From the NCBI GenBank assembly GCA_963800415.1, contig CAWDBS010000074.1, positions 62,001-126,000 of the forward strand: 64,000 bases of DNA, written 5' to 3'. The translations under genes were made by a program, and so were the position numbers. Below, in pieces: positions 34,217 through 42,713 of the stretch. The notes under the pieces were generated by a model. The model searched no databases, was not told the DNA's origin, and saw nothing but the letters and a program-made list of their open reading frames with translations. Numbering within the stretch: the first letter of the stretch is position 1; each line of letters begins with the position of its first letter. This DNA comes from Palsa-504 sp963800415. Lineage in GTDB: Bacteria > Actinomycetota > Actinomycetes > Streptosporangiales > Streptosporangiaceae.

Positions 34217-34270
34217 AATGGGCTATCTAGCAAGAATGGGCTATCTAGCAAGAATGGGCTATCTAGCAAG
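34217..34270 (+). repeat. 18-bp tandem repeat, three exact units
   Basis: AATGGGCTATCTAGCAAG at 34217-34234, 34235-34252 and 34253-34270, about 80 bases upstream of the kinase start codon on the other strand. The region 34160-34600 otherwise contains no gene I can support; a plus-strand frame covers it (NGLSSK repeats) but has no ribosome site or homology. The unit contains CTAG, rare in such genomes, three times. Confidence 0.9.
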
Positions 34271-34655
34271 ATGTACTGGGAAAATGAGCGGCCGTCAACG
34301 CTTCGTAGAAAACCGAAACACGAGCTTGATTATGGAACGGCAAGGACCGGAATGGAACGTAGTATAGGCTTGCGCGGGCCTGGAGACGAGGCCGGCAGCG
34401 CCCCTCCCAGATCCGTTCGGCTCAAAAAAGATTTTTAATTATCCCGAACGAACCGGCGTGTTACCTTTTCGTGACACCGAATTGCGGTCCCCCGGTGACG
34501 ACCTGACAATGGTGTCACCTTCCGGACCCGGGCCAGCCCGGCGCCACCTAGCCGCGTACCCGGCGATCACGGCACCGCCCTGACCAGGAGCATGCTCGAA
34601 CGCCGCTGGATCACCACCCGGGAAGCCAGCCGCATTGTCACGGTCACTGAGGCCG

Positions 34656-34832
34656 CGAGGCGACACTGCGGCCGAGGTGGCGCAGGCGGTGCTCTGGCTG
34701 TGCTCCGACCAGTCCTCGTTCATCACCGGGATCGTCATGCCGATCGACGGCGGGCAGGCCGCGGGCAACAAGCCGCCGCAGATGTACCGGCCCGGGCAGC
34801 CGCTGCCTGATCCCCAGGCGCAGGCCGGCTAG
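34656..34832 (+). pseudogene. Short-chain dehydrogenase C-terminal remnant
   Basis: About 58 residues read GDTAAEVAQAVLWLCSDQSS then FITGIVMPIDGGQAAGN, the standard C-terminal part of SDR oxidoreductases (the FITG...DGG region after the last helix). The Rossmann fold and the YxxxK site are missing, and no valid start precedes it. The stop at 34830-34832 overlaps the end of the convergent VOC gene. It is a deletion remnant. Confidence 0.75.
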
Positions 34833-35215
34833 CTGGACTCCTGGCTTTCGTGCCCGAGGTCGACGATGCAGAACCGGTTACCCTCGGGATCGGCCAGCAC
34901 GATGAAGTCCGGATCGTGGGGATAGCGGTCCCAGTCGACCCGGCGGGCGCCCAGCGACACCAGTCGCCCCGCCTCCGCCTCTTGCTCGGCCGCATCGGCG
35001 ACGTGCAGGTCAAGGTGATGCCGCGGGTAATCCTCCGGCGGCGTCTCGCTGGCCTGCAGTGCGATCATGGTCCCGGTTCCGCCGGGCGGTTCCAGGATCC
35101 TGCCCCAGCCGCCGAAGCGGTCCTCCCGCACGCGGTAGCCGAGCGCCGCGCACCAGAACTCCTCGGCCCGCGGGCGATCGGTAACTCCCAGCACCACCAC
35201 GCCGAAGGTGAGCAT
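34829..35215 (-). CDS. VOC (glyoxalase-fold) family protein
   Basis: 128 residues with the paired beta-alpha-beta-beta-beta units of the vicinal oxygen chelate fold: MLTFGVVVLGVTDRPRAEEF / WCAALGYRV, then HLDLHVAD and DPDFIVLADPEGNRFCIVD. His in HHLDLHV and Glu in PEGNRF are typical metal ligands, but the first-half position is not a clear ligand, so it may be non-metal, for example a resistance or lyase-like protein. ATG at 35213-35215 has GGGTGG before it; an upstream start at 35245 adds basic residues only. Confidence 0.88.
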   Translation of the reverse strand: MLTFGVVVLGVTDRPRAEEFWCAALGYRVREDRFGGWGRILEPPGGTGTMIALQASETPPEDYPRHHLDLHVADAAEQEAEAGRLVSLGARRVDWDRYPHDPDFIVLADPEGNRFCIVDLGHESQESS

Positions 35216-35259
35216 CGGCCGCCACCCTTTCCGTTTTCTCAGCAACGCACAGCAGCGGA

Positions 35260-36237
35260 CCAGGTTAACTCAGGCTGGCCGGGTAGCTTAGGCCCGCTTC
35301 ATCGAGGCACCCATGCAGCGCCTGGGCCGGCGGGTCGCGCGCCGCCTCGACGCCCGGTTCGGACCGGACGTGCCCCGGCCGCGGCCCCGCGGCCCGGCCA
35401 ACTCGCGGGTCAGGTGGATGGCCTCTACGGCTAATGTCAAACCCGGCGGGATCGGCGGTATCGAGTCTCAATTGGCGACGAATGGCTTGACCGCCTTCGC
35501 CGCGGTCAACCGATCTCGCGTTCACCTTCAAGAGCGCCTCGGGACCCGTCGTTTCCATGTACTGGCGAATTGGTCGCAGATCTCTACCGGGCTACCACCG
35601 AGGTGGCCACGGTCAACCAGGAAACCGGAACAGCCGAATGGGATGACAAGCTCCCTTCGCTGCCCTATGGTGCCATTGCCGGTGACCAACAGATCATTTC
35701 GGTACTACCTGCAACGGTAATTCTTATGCGTTCAAGGCGACGACTGAGGCGATTCTACGCACCATTATGTTGTCCGCCGAGACAAATGCACCGGTCGCCA
35801 TTGACGGTGACTACATGGTCGCGGGGTGGCCTTCGCGGGGTGATCGGCCCGGCAGTCGCTGATCATCGCCCACAACTCCGGGCGACCGGGCAGGCTGGCG
35901 GGCACGGTGAGCTCGTAGCGAACTAACAGTAGGCATAGAATCACAATCTGTTGATAGGTAGCGCTTGTCCGCCGCGCCGGTAACGGTGTTCGCTGCGGAC
36001 GGCGGGGGCCCGGGAGGACCCTTGGCGGGCGTCTGGCCTGAGCGCGAGATCTGCTCCCAGCCATCCGTAAGGATGACCGTTTGTGCAGCTCAGAAGGGCT
36101 AATTAATCACTAATTGACGTGGCTGTATAGGCATCATCACAGGATAAGTAATACATAGAGTAACTATATCGAGATACTTCAGTAACCTTCATGTTATCTT
36201 CTGTGAAAGTTGATAGTTGTGTAGCTCGTGTATAGCG
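35260..36237. other. Long stretch with no supportable gene, AT-rich towards its end
   Basis: Neither strand has a convincing gene for about 1 kb. From about 35460 to 35790 several short frames look like broken coding sequence (for example ATTEVATVNQETGTAEWDD and LRTIMLSAETNAPVAIDGD), but they are in different frames and I recognise no family. From about 35930, and strongly from 36090, base composition drops to roughly 35-40 percent GC, unlike anything else in the window. The stretch could be an old insertion or a decayed gene followed by the control region of the NlpC/P60 gene. Confidence 0.6.
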
Positions 36238-36262
36238 AAATGTTCCATAAGCTGGAACATTT
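36238..36262 (+). promoter_or_regulatory. Inverted repeat in the AT-rich leader region of the NlpC/P60 gene
   Basis: AAATGTTCC (36238-36246), a 7-base loop ATAAGCT and GGAACATTT (36254-36262): nine perfect pairs. It is about 205 bases before the gene start. It could be an operator, or a stem of a structured leader; related cell-wall hydrolase genes are often controlled by a c-di-AMP riboswitch, but I do not see its conserved core here. Confidence 0.45.
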
Positions 36263-36466
36263 TCATGATTTACGGACTTTCCGGCCATGCTGCCGCATGC
36301 TGATCCAGAACCCAGGGATCTTATTCATAGCGTGAAGAAGCGCTTTCCCTGCGTCACGCGGGTCAGTCGCTCGCCTCAGCAGCGACCAAGAAGCGGCCCG
36401 TGGCACCGGCCACCTGAGCAGGGTGCATTCCGTCGAATTCCAGGAACCTCGTTAAGGAGCGGGTCC

Positions 36467-36928
36467 GTGTCAATCCGACATAAGGTAGGCACCATCGCCG
36501 GAACGATGGCAGTATCTCTGGCGTTTTTCCCCGGAACGGCTAGCGCTCACTCGCTGTCGTTCAACCAGAAGGCAGCCTCGTACGTGAAGTCGTTCGTCGG
36601 GAGAGTTCCCTACACGTACGGCGGCAGTTCGCCCCGCACGGGTTTCGACTGCAGCGGGCTCGCCCATTACGTGTACGGCCACTACGGCAAATCGATTCCC
36701 CGGACCGCTAATGACCAGTTCCTGCGTTTCCACCGGGAAAGCAGAAGCAGGACGTGGGGCGGCGACCTGGTGTTCTTCCACGTGAACTCCAACCCCAATA
36801 GCTACGTCTACCACGTGGGCATCTACGAAGGCGGCGGTCACATGGTCTCGGCCACCAATCCCGCCGGAGGGATCCGCTGGCAGACGATCTGGTCTTCGTA
36901 CGTGACGTTCGGCACGATCACACACTGA
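36467..36928 (+). CDS. Secreted NlpC/P60 cell-wall endopeptidase
   Basis: 153 residues. GTG at 36467 follows AAGGAG at 36454-36459. A signal peptide (HKVGTIAGTMAVSLAFFPGTASA, cleavage about residue 28) exports it. The rest is an NlpC/P60 catalytic domain: Cys in TGFDCSGLAHYVYGHYG (about 65), His in YHVGIYEGGGHM (about 120) and a third polar site in SATNPAGGI. Such enzymes cleave peptidoglycan stem peptides. It has no binding domain, so it is a minimal form. A 14-bp hairpin ends the transcript downstream. Confidence 0.9.
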   Translation: MSIRHKVGTIAGTMAVSLAFFPGTASAHSLSFNQKAASYVKSFVGRVPYTYGGSSPRTGFDCSGLAHYVYGHYGKSIPRTANDQFLRFHRESRSRTWGGDLVFFHVNSNPNSYVYHVGIYEGGGHMVSATNPAGGIRWQTIWSSYVTFGTITH

Positions 36929-37143
36929 GCCTCCGGCCGAGGACGCGCTCCGTGTGCCAGCGCGCCGGCCGGGACGGCAGGCCCACGACGACGTTGGCGC
37001 AGCCAGCATCAGCTGCCGCGCGGCGGCCGCGTTCTCCGGCATCCCCCCAGCCGTGACCGACACGGCCGCTGCGCGGCGTCCCGCTGATGCATGCCGTAAC
37101 CAGAACCCGGTCCCGTCAGCTTGCCCGGCTGGCAGGAGGCCGG

Positions 37144-37177
37144 CCGCCGGTCCCCGGTTCCGCCCGGGGACCGGCGG
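37144..37177. terminator. Strong hairpin between convergent genes, likely bidirectional terminator
   Basis: CCGCCGGTCCCCGG (37144-37157), loop TTCCGC, then CCGGGGACCGGCGG (37164-37177): fourteen perfect pairs. It lies between the ends of the NlpC/P60 gene and the DUF4352-like gene. There is no clear U tract, as usual in actinobacteria. Its right arm is followed by a near-exact copy (GGTTCCGCCCGGGACCGGCGG). The rest of 36929-37262 holds no gene I can support. Confidence 0.6.
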
Positions 37178-37262
37178 GGTTCCGCCCGGGACCGGCGGCT
37201 GCTTCTCCTGCTTTTCCCGCGGCGGGTGAACGAAGCCTGGCACGCACGCCAGGCTGGACACG

Positions 37263-38132
37263 CTAACCGCGCAGGTTCCACTCGACTGTCGTACCAAACC
37301 CGCTGAGCGCGGTCCACTGGACCTTCGAGACCGCCACGCCGTTCGGCACCTGGAACGTGACCGAACCCGTCACCGTGTCGCCTTGCGCCACGTGGATCGC
37401 GCCGCCGTCGAAGTTGGTGTATCCGGCGATGCCATCGAAGTCCGCCGAGTAGGTCTGCCCGTTGCCGCCGACGACCACGGCGTCGTTGTTGGCGTCCTCG
37501 TTTTGCGGACTACCGGTCAGGGCCTTGACCGTGAAGATGAGGCCGACGAACCGCTTGCCGCGGTCCGGTGAGCTGAACTGGTCCACGCCCTTGGCCGGGT
37601 CGATCACCTTCACCAGGGTCACCCGGTAGACATTGCCGCTGCCGTCCCCAAGGTCGAATTGCGAACCGATTCTGCCCGGCGGTGCCTGGCGCCCGGTGGC
37701 CAGACCGCCACTGGCCGAGGGGAACGGCGTGATCGAGACAGCGTTGTGGCTCGTGGTGACGTTCCTAACCACGAAGCCGAAGACGATGAAGAGGCCGAGC
37801 GCGATGATCGCGCCGCGGAACGGATGCCTCCGCCTGAACCGCGGCGGTCGCGGACCGTAGCCGTAGCCCGGAGCGGGATAGGGCGGCTGACCTCCTGGCG
37901 GCCAGGACGACGGCTGGCCCTGATCCTGGCCGCCGGCTGGCCAGGACGGCGGTGACGCCGGCTGGCCTGGTGAGGGCCAGGACGGCGGCTGGTTAGCTGA
38001 GGGCCAGGACGGCGGCTGGCCCTGATCCGATCCCCCGGACGGCCACGACGGCGGCTGGTTCCCAGCGGGCCACGACGGCGGCCGGCCCTGGTTTGACGAC
38101 TGGCCCTGATCCCATGGCGGCGGCTGGCTCAT
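37263..38132 (-). CDS. DUF4352-like membrane-anchored protein with PPSWP repeats
   Basis: 289 residues. The N-terminal 110 residues are a cytosolic low-complexity region with repeated PPSWP and DQGQ motifs (Trp-Pro repeats), followed by one membrane helix (GAIIALGLFIVFGFVV, about 125-140). The outside domain (about 170-289) resembles DUF4352: a beta-sandwich with VYRVTLVKVIDPAKG, RFVGLIFTVKALTG, NDAVVVGGNGQTY and GDTVTGSVTFQVPNG. Ligand unknown. ATG at 38132 (MSQPPPW) is preferred to the longer frame because it begins the repeat region that homologues have. Confidence 0.8.
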   Translation of the reverse strand: MSQPPPWDQGQSSNQGRPPSWPAGNQPPSWPSGGSDQGQPPSWPSANQPPSWPSPGQPASPPSWPAGGQDQGQPSSWPPGGQPPYPAPGYGYGPRPPRFRRRHPFRGAIIALGLFIVFGFVVRNVTTSHNAVSITPFPSASGGLATGRQAPPGRIGSQFDLGDGSGNVYRVTLVKVIDPAKGVDQFSSPDRGKRFVGLIFTVKALTGSPQNEDANNDAVVVGGNGQTYSADFDGIAGYTNFDGGAIHVAQGDTVTGSVTFQVPNGVAVSKVQWTALSGFGTTVEWNLRG

Positions 38133-38311
38133 GGCGTCCTTTCCAAGACGGCGCGAACGGCCGCTCTCGCCTACGGGAGAGGCGCCGAAGACCGTTACGG
38201 TGCACCGTAATGCATCCGCGCGGCATCCGTGGCCGAGCCCGGTCCAGTGATAACTCATCGCCCGGAGGGGATGGCCGGCCTCGCGCGTCCAGCTTGTGAG
38301 AACGTCTGATC

Positions 38312-38457
38312 ATGGGTGCTGCCGCGGTGAACGCCTCCGCGGACGACGGCTCGCCGGGCCGGGCGGGCTACCGGCGATCGGCCGGGTCGCCGCGGGGCGA
38401 GGCCAGGCGCCGGGAACTGCTCGGCCGGGTGGCCGACGACCTCGCGGTCAACGGCGT
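38312..38457 (+). pseudogene. TetR-family regulator N-terminal remnant
   Basis: Reads RRSAGSPRGEARRRELLGRV / ADDLAVNG, the first helix region of a TetR DNA-binding domain. It stops being TetR-like at 38457, before the recognition helix, and continues into an unrelated alpha/beta hydrolase end. So the rest of the regulator and the start of the hydrolase have been deleted together. The ATG at 38312 lacks a clear ribosome site. Confidence 0.6.
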
Positions 38458-38700
38458 GGATGAAGCCGGTCCTGACCCGGCCCGAGATCCGCCGCGACGC
38501 CGTGCGGGTGCTGCGGGCCGCGGCCGCCGACACCCGCTTCCTGCTGGCGGCGGCCGAACGCCTGCCGGACTTCAGCCGCCCCGCTCTCGGCGTCTGGGCC
38601 AGCCAGGACCGGGTGATGCCCCCGGGCACGGCCGGCGCCTGGCCAAGCTCCTGCTCTTGGGTGAAGATCGACAATCACACCACATTGGGCCTGGCCAGAA
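38458..38700 (+). pseudogene. Alpha/beta hydrolase C-terminal remnant, joined to tetR
   Basis: From 38460 the frame reads KPVLTRPEIRRDAVRVL / RAAAADTRFLLAAAERLPDF / SRPALGVWASQDRVMPP, the segment around the catalytic Asp of alpha/beta hydrolases (VWASQDRVMPP). A further frame change near 38630 follows (PGHGRRLAKLLLLGEDRQ). The nucleophile elbow and lid are missing. No product is likely. Confidence 0.65.
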
Positions 38701-38852
38701 AGGCGGATCCGGGTGTGATGACGGTAAAGCCCGTGGGGAACCAAGCCTGGCCAGCGGGTGATGTCGATTTGCTGGGCCATTTGTTCTGAGATGACTTCCG
38801 CGTCGCTACGCGACGTACCGACCTTCAAGCGCAGGTCAGAGCGGTGGATGAG

Positions 38853-39240
38853 GGGTGAGTCGGCCTGTAGGCCGGGTTCTGTGCCCCGCTCGCGCGGGGC
38901 GGCGGTCATCCATCTAGGGCTGCCGTTGCCGGCAGCCTCGTGCGGTCTACCCGCGAGCATCGGGCGGGCCGCCCTCAATCGCTCGCGCAGGGAGCCGAGG
39001 CTCCCCTCTTGACCTTGCTCCGGGTGGGGTTTACCGAGCCGCCGCAGTCACCTGCGGCGCTGGTGGTCTCTTACACCACCGTTTCACCCTTACCCCGGCG
39101 TCAGACGCCGGGGCGGTCTGTTTTCTGTGGCACTGTCCCGCGGGTCACCCCGGGTCGGCGTTACCGACCACCCTGCCCTGTGGAGCCCGGACCTTCCTCA
39201 CCGGGCGTGCGCCCGGCGCGACCGCCCGGCCGACTCACCC
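38853..39240 (-). ncRNA. rnpB: RNase P RNA, type A
   Basis: The catalytic RNA of RNase P, which matures tRNA 5' ends. On the minus strand, the 5' end GGGTGAGTCGGCC (39240 downwards) pairs exactly with the 3' end GGCCGACTCACCC, forming P1. The universal blocks are present: GAGGAAGGTCCGGGCTCCAC / AGGGCAGGG near the 5' end and ACAGAACCCGGCC / TACAGGCC near the 3' end, with the TGAAACGGTGG-type central block in between. Length about 388 bases, normal for actinobacteria. The ends are set by P1 pairing and may be off by a few bases. Confidence 0.95.
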
Positions 39241-39356
39241 GTGCTCAGGATACGCCGAACGCCACCGGCCCGAGGACGCCGGGCGCACGATCGCCGCTGC
39301 CGCCGAACATCACGGGGTCGACGGCAGCGGCGGCGTACCTCCTCTAGATATCCCGG

Positions 39357-41003
39357 TCAGCAGTTCGGGTTGGGACGGATCGGCCCGGCGAATGCCCCTA
39401 GGGTGCTCGGCCCGACCGAACCGTACTGTGCGTCACCGCCGAAGGTGTTGCCATTGCGCATGTTGCCGAACTCCCATACGCAGACGCCGCCGACCCTCGC
39501 CTGGGTCCAGTACGGATAGAAATTCCCCGGACCCTTGGGCGGGAGCACGCAGCCTGCGCCCGAGTTGAGATCACAGTTCGTGTTGAGCTCGCTCGCGCTG
39601 GCGTCCGTCATGAACTGGATCTTGGGATAGCGATGGCCGCCATTCGTGGTGGGCTGCAATTGCAGGAACGTCGAGGGGAACCGGTCTGGCCTGACCGAGT
39701 CTGGCCAGTCCGGGTAGTACGGCGTGCCGTCCCAGTCCAGGTCGCCGATCGCGTCGAAGAAGACGTCGCAGCCGGTCACCAGGTTCGGTGCCGCGGTGCC
39801 CCCGTGGGTGTCACCGAACCTGAAGCACGGCGCGTCGTCCGGTTCCAGGTTGGGATCCTCCGCGGCCTTCTCGTACGGCCCCCGGCAGTGCAGGTAGTAG
39901 GTGTCGGTGAAGTTGCCTTCGGTGAGGACCGCGCTGCCGCTGACCGACTTGCATGGCTCGAAGTGCCCGACCTCGAACTGGCTGTTGATCATGTAAGGCC
40001 CGATGCCCCACGGAATGATGTTCTGCGCCCGCGCGGACGAATACTCCGGCTGGAAGTTGAACGGCGTGCCGGAGCAGTCAGCGGGGTTGGTGTTCATGAA
40101 GCCGTTGGCCGCCGAGGCGATCATGTAGCCGCTCCGGCCGGTGGTGAGATCGGTCTCTCTCGCTTCGAGCGCGCGACCGCCCGGGATCTTGGCGTTGAAC
40201 AGGCGCACGGTGATCGCGTCGCCCGGATTCATCAGCAGAGTGTGCGAGTCCGGCGTCGCCGAGGTGAGATCGCTCAGCTGCGGGCTGGGCGGCCCGGCGG
40301 GCACGCCGTTGGTCTGGATGAAGGCGAAGTTGACGGGTTCGGTGCAGTTCGGGTTGCATGTTCCATTGGCGGAACACTCCAGGCTGTCGATGGTCAGCGC
40401 GGAACACCAGTGCGTGTTGTCACAGCTAATGCTGTCGGCAAAGGGGGCGAATCCGGGCGGATAAAACTGCAACTCTACGAAGGCCGCGCCCGCACCCGGG
40501 TAACTGCCGCTCGGCGCATTGGCGTCGGACTGGGGTGTGCAGGGCAGCATCGGCGTGGACTGCGGATCGCAGACATCGGTCGAGAGCCAGGGTGCGACGG
40601 TCAGCTCGAACGTGTGCGTTACGTCGCGCCCGGGATGCCGCACGGTCGGCAGCGCCGAGGGCTCGACCGGCAGGCGTTCGGTGAGCGTGGTGTTGTCGCC
40701 CGAGCCTGGCTGCGAGGAGATGAAGCGCACGGACGGCTCGTCGTGGCCGATGTAATGCCCGTTCTCCTCGAACCGGCCCGCATCCGATCCCCGCGGGTCT
40801 TGGCACATCACGGCGGGCTTCACCGGTCGCTGGATCGGGCTCAGGCCGTTGCAGTCCAGCTCACCGACTTTGTTCGGGCGGACGCCGGCATTCGCCGCCC
40901 GCGCGGGCTGGGTAGTCGCTGAACTTAGTCCCACTATCAACGTCACGATCACGAAAAGCACTGACAGAGCCGGCAGCCGCCTGATTCGCGGATGCGTTCG
41001 CAT
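39357..41003 (-). CDS. Large Cys-rich secreted protein of unknown function
   Basis: 548 residues from the ATG at 41001-41003 (MRTHPRIRRLPALSVLFVIV); a Sec signal peptide ends near residue 36 (TTQPARAANA). The mature part has about twenty cysteines, many in close pairs suited to disulfides (CDPQSTPMLPC, CSANGTCNPNC, NTNCDLNSGAGC). Aromatic and Asn/Thr-rich strands such as FVELQFYPPGF, GDAITVRLFNAK and FLQLQPTTNGGHRYPKIQF suggest a large extracellular beta-rich domain. I see no catalytic motif and do not recognise the family. It is transcribed alone towards rnpB. The end at NPNC puts a Cys at the last residue. Confidence 0.85.
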   Translation of the reverse strand: MRTHPRIRRLPALSVLFVIVTLIVGLSSATTQPARAANAGVRPNKVGELDCNGLSPIQRPVKPAVMCQDPRGSDAGRFEENGHYIGHDEPSVRFISSQPGSGDNTTLTERLPVEPSALPTVRHPGRDVTHTFELTVAPWLSTDVCDPQSTPMLPCTPQSDANAPSGSYPGAGAAFVELQFYPPGFAPFADSISCDNTHWCSALTIDSLECSANGTCNPNCTEPVNFAFIQTNGVPAGPPSPQLSDLTSATPDSHTLLMNPGDAITVRLFNAKIPGGRALEARETDLTTGRSGYMIASAANGFMNTNPADCSGTPFNFQPEYSSARAQNIIPWGIGPYMINSQFEVGHFEPCKSVSGSAVLTEGNFTDTYYLHCRGPYEKAAEDPNLEPDDAPCFRFGDTHGGTAAPNLVTGCDVFFDAIGDLDWDGTPYYPDWPDSVRPDRFPSTFLQLQPTTNGGHRYPKIQFMTDASASELNTNCDLNSGAGCVLPPKGPGNFYPYWTQARVGGVCVWEFGNMRNGNTFGGDAQYGSVGPSTLGAFAGPIRPNPNC

Positions 41004-41228
41004 ACTGACCTCCCCTGTTTCGACCACTAACGATCGCCTTCACCCATATGGCGTCGCTCCTGCACAATCTGCTCCGTCGCCATAAGCATGGCAAGGACTT
41101 AAACGACACGAATCGGCAAAGATCGGCATAGCCGACCTGGCCGGGCACCTGGCTGGTGCGGTCGTCTCGCCGCTCGAGGGCCGGCCGCGGCGGCCGCGTG
41201 GGAGTGCGATCACCACCGGCCGTTCGGC

Positions 41229-41885
41229 CTAAAGGTTTTGGTGGTGCAGATGAGCCGTGTCGTTGAACGAGCGGAGCACTGCGGGGCCGTCGGCGTAGTA
41301 GTCGATCTGGCATAGGGCCGCCACGTCCAGGTGCATCCGGTACATAGCCGCGGGCGGGGCGAGCAGGGCCGCGGCGACTAGTGTCTTGATCGGCGTCACG
41401 TGGCTGACCACGAGGACTGCCTGGCGTTCCCGGCCGGCCAGAACGCGGTGCAGCGCGGCGGTGACCCGCTCGCTCACCTCGGCGAAGCTCTCGCCGCCGG
41501 GGGGCGCGACCGCCGGGTCGGCCAGCCACGCGGCCATCTCCGACGGCCACCGCTCCCGCACCTCGGCGAACGTCAGGCCGTCCCAGGCGCCGAAGTCGGT
41601 TTCCCTGAAGCCGTCATCGCTCAGCACCGGAACTCCGGTGACCGCGGCCACCTCCTCGGCCGTTTGCACGGCGCGCCGCAACGGGGAGGTCATGATCGCG
41701 CCGATGCCCGCCTGCGCCAGTCGCTTGGCCGCGGCCGCCGCCTGCGCCACCCCGGCGTCGGTGAGCGGGACGTCGGTCCGGCCAGCGTACCTCTTCTGTA
41801 CCGACATCGGCGTCTGCCCGTGCCTGAGCAGCAGGGTGACGGTGGGCTCGCCCTGGGCGGGCATCCAGTTGGTCCGGGTCCGCAC
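41229..41885 (-). CDS. Histidine phosphatase family protein (phosphatase half of the RNase H/phosphatase gene)
   Basis: 218 residues. LLLRHGQTPMSVQKRYAGR is the RHG motif with the phospho-accepting His at residue 22; SHVTPIK near 160 gives the second His, and Glu is in FRETDFG. In most actinobacteria this phosphatase is fused behind an RNase H domain (Rv2228c type) and follows a zinc-ribbon gene. Here the zinc ribbon is directly upstream (stop and GTG abut at 41885/41886) but no RNase H part exists, so the gene is either an unfused form or has lost that domain. Start is GTG at 41885; an internal ATG at 41864 is possible. Confidence 0.88.
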   Translation of the reverse strand: MRTRTNWMPAQGEPTVTLLLRHGQTPMSVQKRYAGRTDVPLTDAGVAQAAAAAKRLAQAGIGAIMTSPLRRAVQTAEEVAAVTGVPVLSDDGFRETDFGAWDGLTFAEVRERWPSEMAAWLADPAVAPPGGESFAEVSERVTAALHRVLAGRERQAVLVVSHVTPIKTLVAAALLAPPAAMYRMHLDVAALCQIDYYADGPAVLRSFNDTAHLHHQNL

Positions 41886-42626
41886 CTAAATGCCAGATTC
41901 GGGGGTCCGGACCAGGATCCGCCGACACTCCTCGCACCGGATCACCTCGTCGGGCGCCGCCGCCCGGATCACGTTCAGGTCCCCCGCGTTGAGGCTGAGG
42001 TGGCATCCCTCGCACCGGCCGCCCCGCAGCATCGCCGCGCCGACACCCTTGGTATTGCGAATCTGGTCGTAGAGCGCAAGCAGGTCGGCGGGCACGTCGG
42101 CTGATGCGCTGGTGCGCCGGTCGGAGGCCTTGGCCGCCTGCTCGTCGATCTCCTTGAAGGCCGCGTCCCGCCGGGCCGCCAACGCGGCCATCTCACCGCC
42201 GAGGCTTTCCTGCCCGGTGGTCAGCTCGGCCTGCTGGCTTTCGAGCGTCTCCCGGCGCTCCATCAGCTCCAGCACGACCTCCTCCAGGTCACCCTGCCTG
42301 CGGTGCAGATTCTCGATCTCCGACTGCAGGCTCGCCAGCTCGCGCGCGGCGGAGACCTGCCCGGCGTCCAGCCGGGCCCGGTCCTTCTCGATCCTCGTCC
42401 GGACCTGGTCTACGTCGCGCTCCGCCCGGCTCTGCTCCCGGCTCAGGTCGCCGAGCTCGGTCTCGGTCCCCACCAGGGCATCCTTGAGCTCGCTGGCCCT
42501 GGCCTCCAGGCGGGCAAGCTCGGCGACTTCGGGTAGGCCACGCCTGCGATGGTCGAGGCGGCCAAGCTCAGCATCCAGGTCGGCCAGTTCGAGCAGGCGG
42601 AGCTGGGTCTGCGGTGATGCCTTCAC
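41886..42626 (-). CDS. Zinc-ribbon coiled-coil protein (Rv2229c/CT398 type)
   Basis: 246 residues from a GTG at 42624-42626. A long coiled coil (about 15-175; ASELKDALVGTETELGDLSR is typical) is followed by a C4 zinc ribbon: CEGC...CEEC with about 22 residues between (GGRCEGCHLSLNAGD and IRCEECRRIL). This arrangement is conserved next to the RNase H/phosphatase gene across actinobacteria. The protein is cytosolic with no known reaction. The frame is open upstream to 43148, but that part is antisense to the PNPOx gene and not coding. It is divergent from that gene. Confidence 0.9.
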   Translation of the reverse strand: MKASPQTQLRLLELADLDAELGRLDHRRRGLPEVAELARLEARASELKDALVGTETELGDLSREQSRAERDVDQVRTRIEKDRARLDAGQVSAARELASLQSEIENLHRRQGDLEEVVLELMERRETLESQQAELTTGQESLGGEMAALAARRDAAFKEIDEQAAKASDRRTSASADVPADLLALYDQIRNTKGVGAAMLRGGRCEGCHLSLNAGDLNVIRAAAPDEVIRCEECRRILVRTPESGI

Positions 42627-42713
42627 GGGTCCCAACGTTAGTCGCCCCGGCGACCTAATGGGGGTTCCGGAGGTTATCCCCCAGGCAAGCAGAGTGCATG
42701 GTAGACCTGCGCC

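Noticed and set aside
34175..34438. Plus-strand 87-residue frame containing NGLSSK repeats
   Set aside because: No ribosome site or homology; the repeat is better described as DNA.
35765..36064. Minus-strand 99-residue frame in the gene-free region, considered as a transposase remnant
   Set aside because: No transposase motif or terminal inverted repeats; composition does not support a coding call.
36290..36466. c-di-AMP (ydaO-type) riboswitch before the NlpC/P60 gene
   Set aside because: Such genes often have one, but I could not find the conserved core sequences in this leader; left as a check.
38853..39240. Several small frames over the rnpB region
   Set aside because: The region is RNase P RNA by P1 pairing and conserved blocks, so overlapping frames are not genes.
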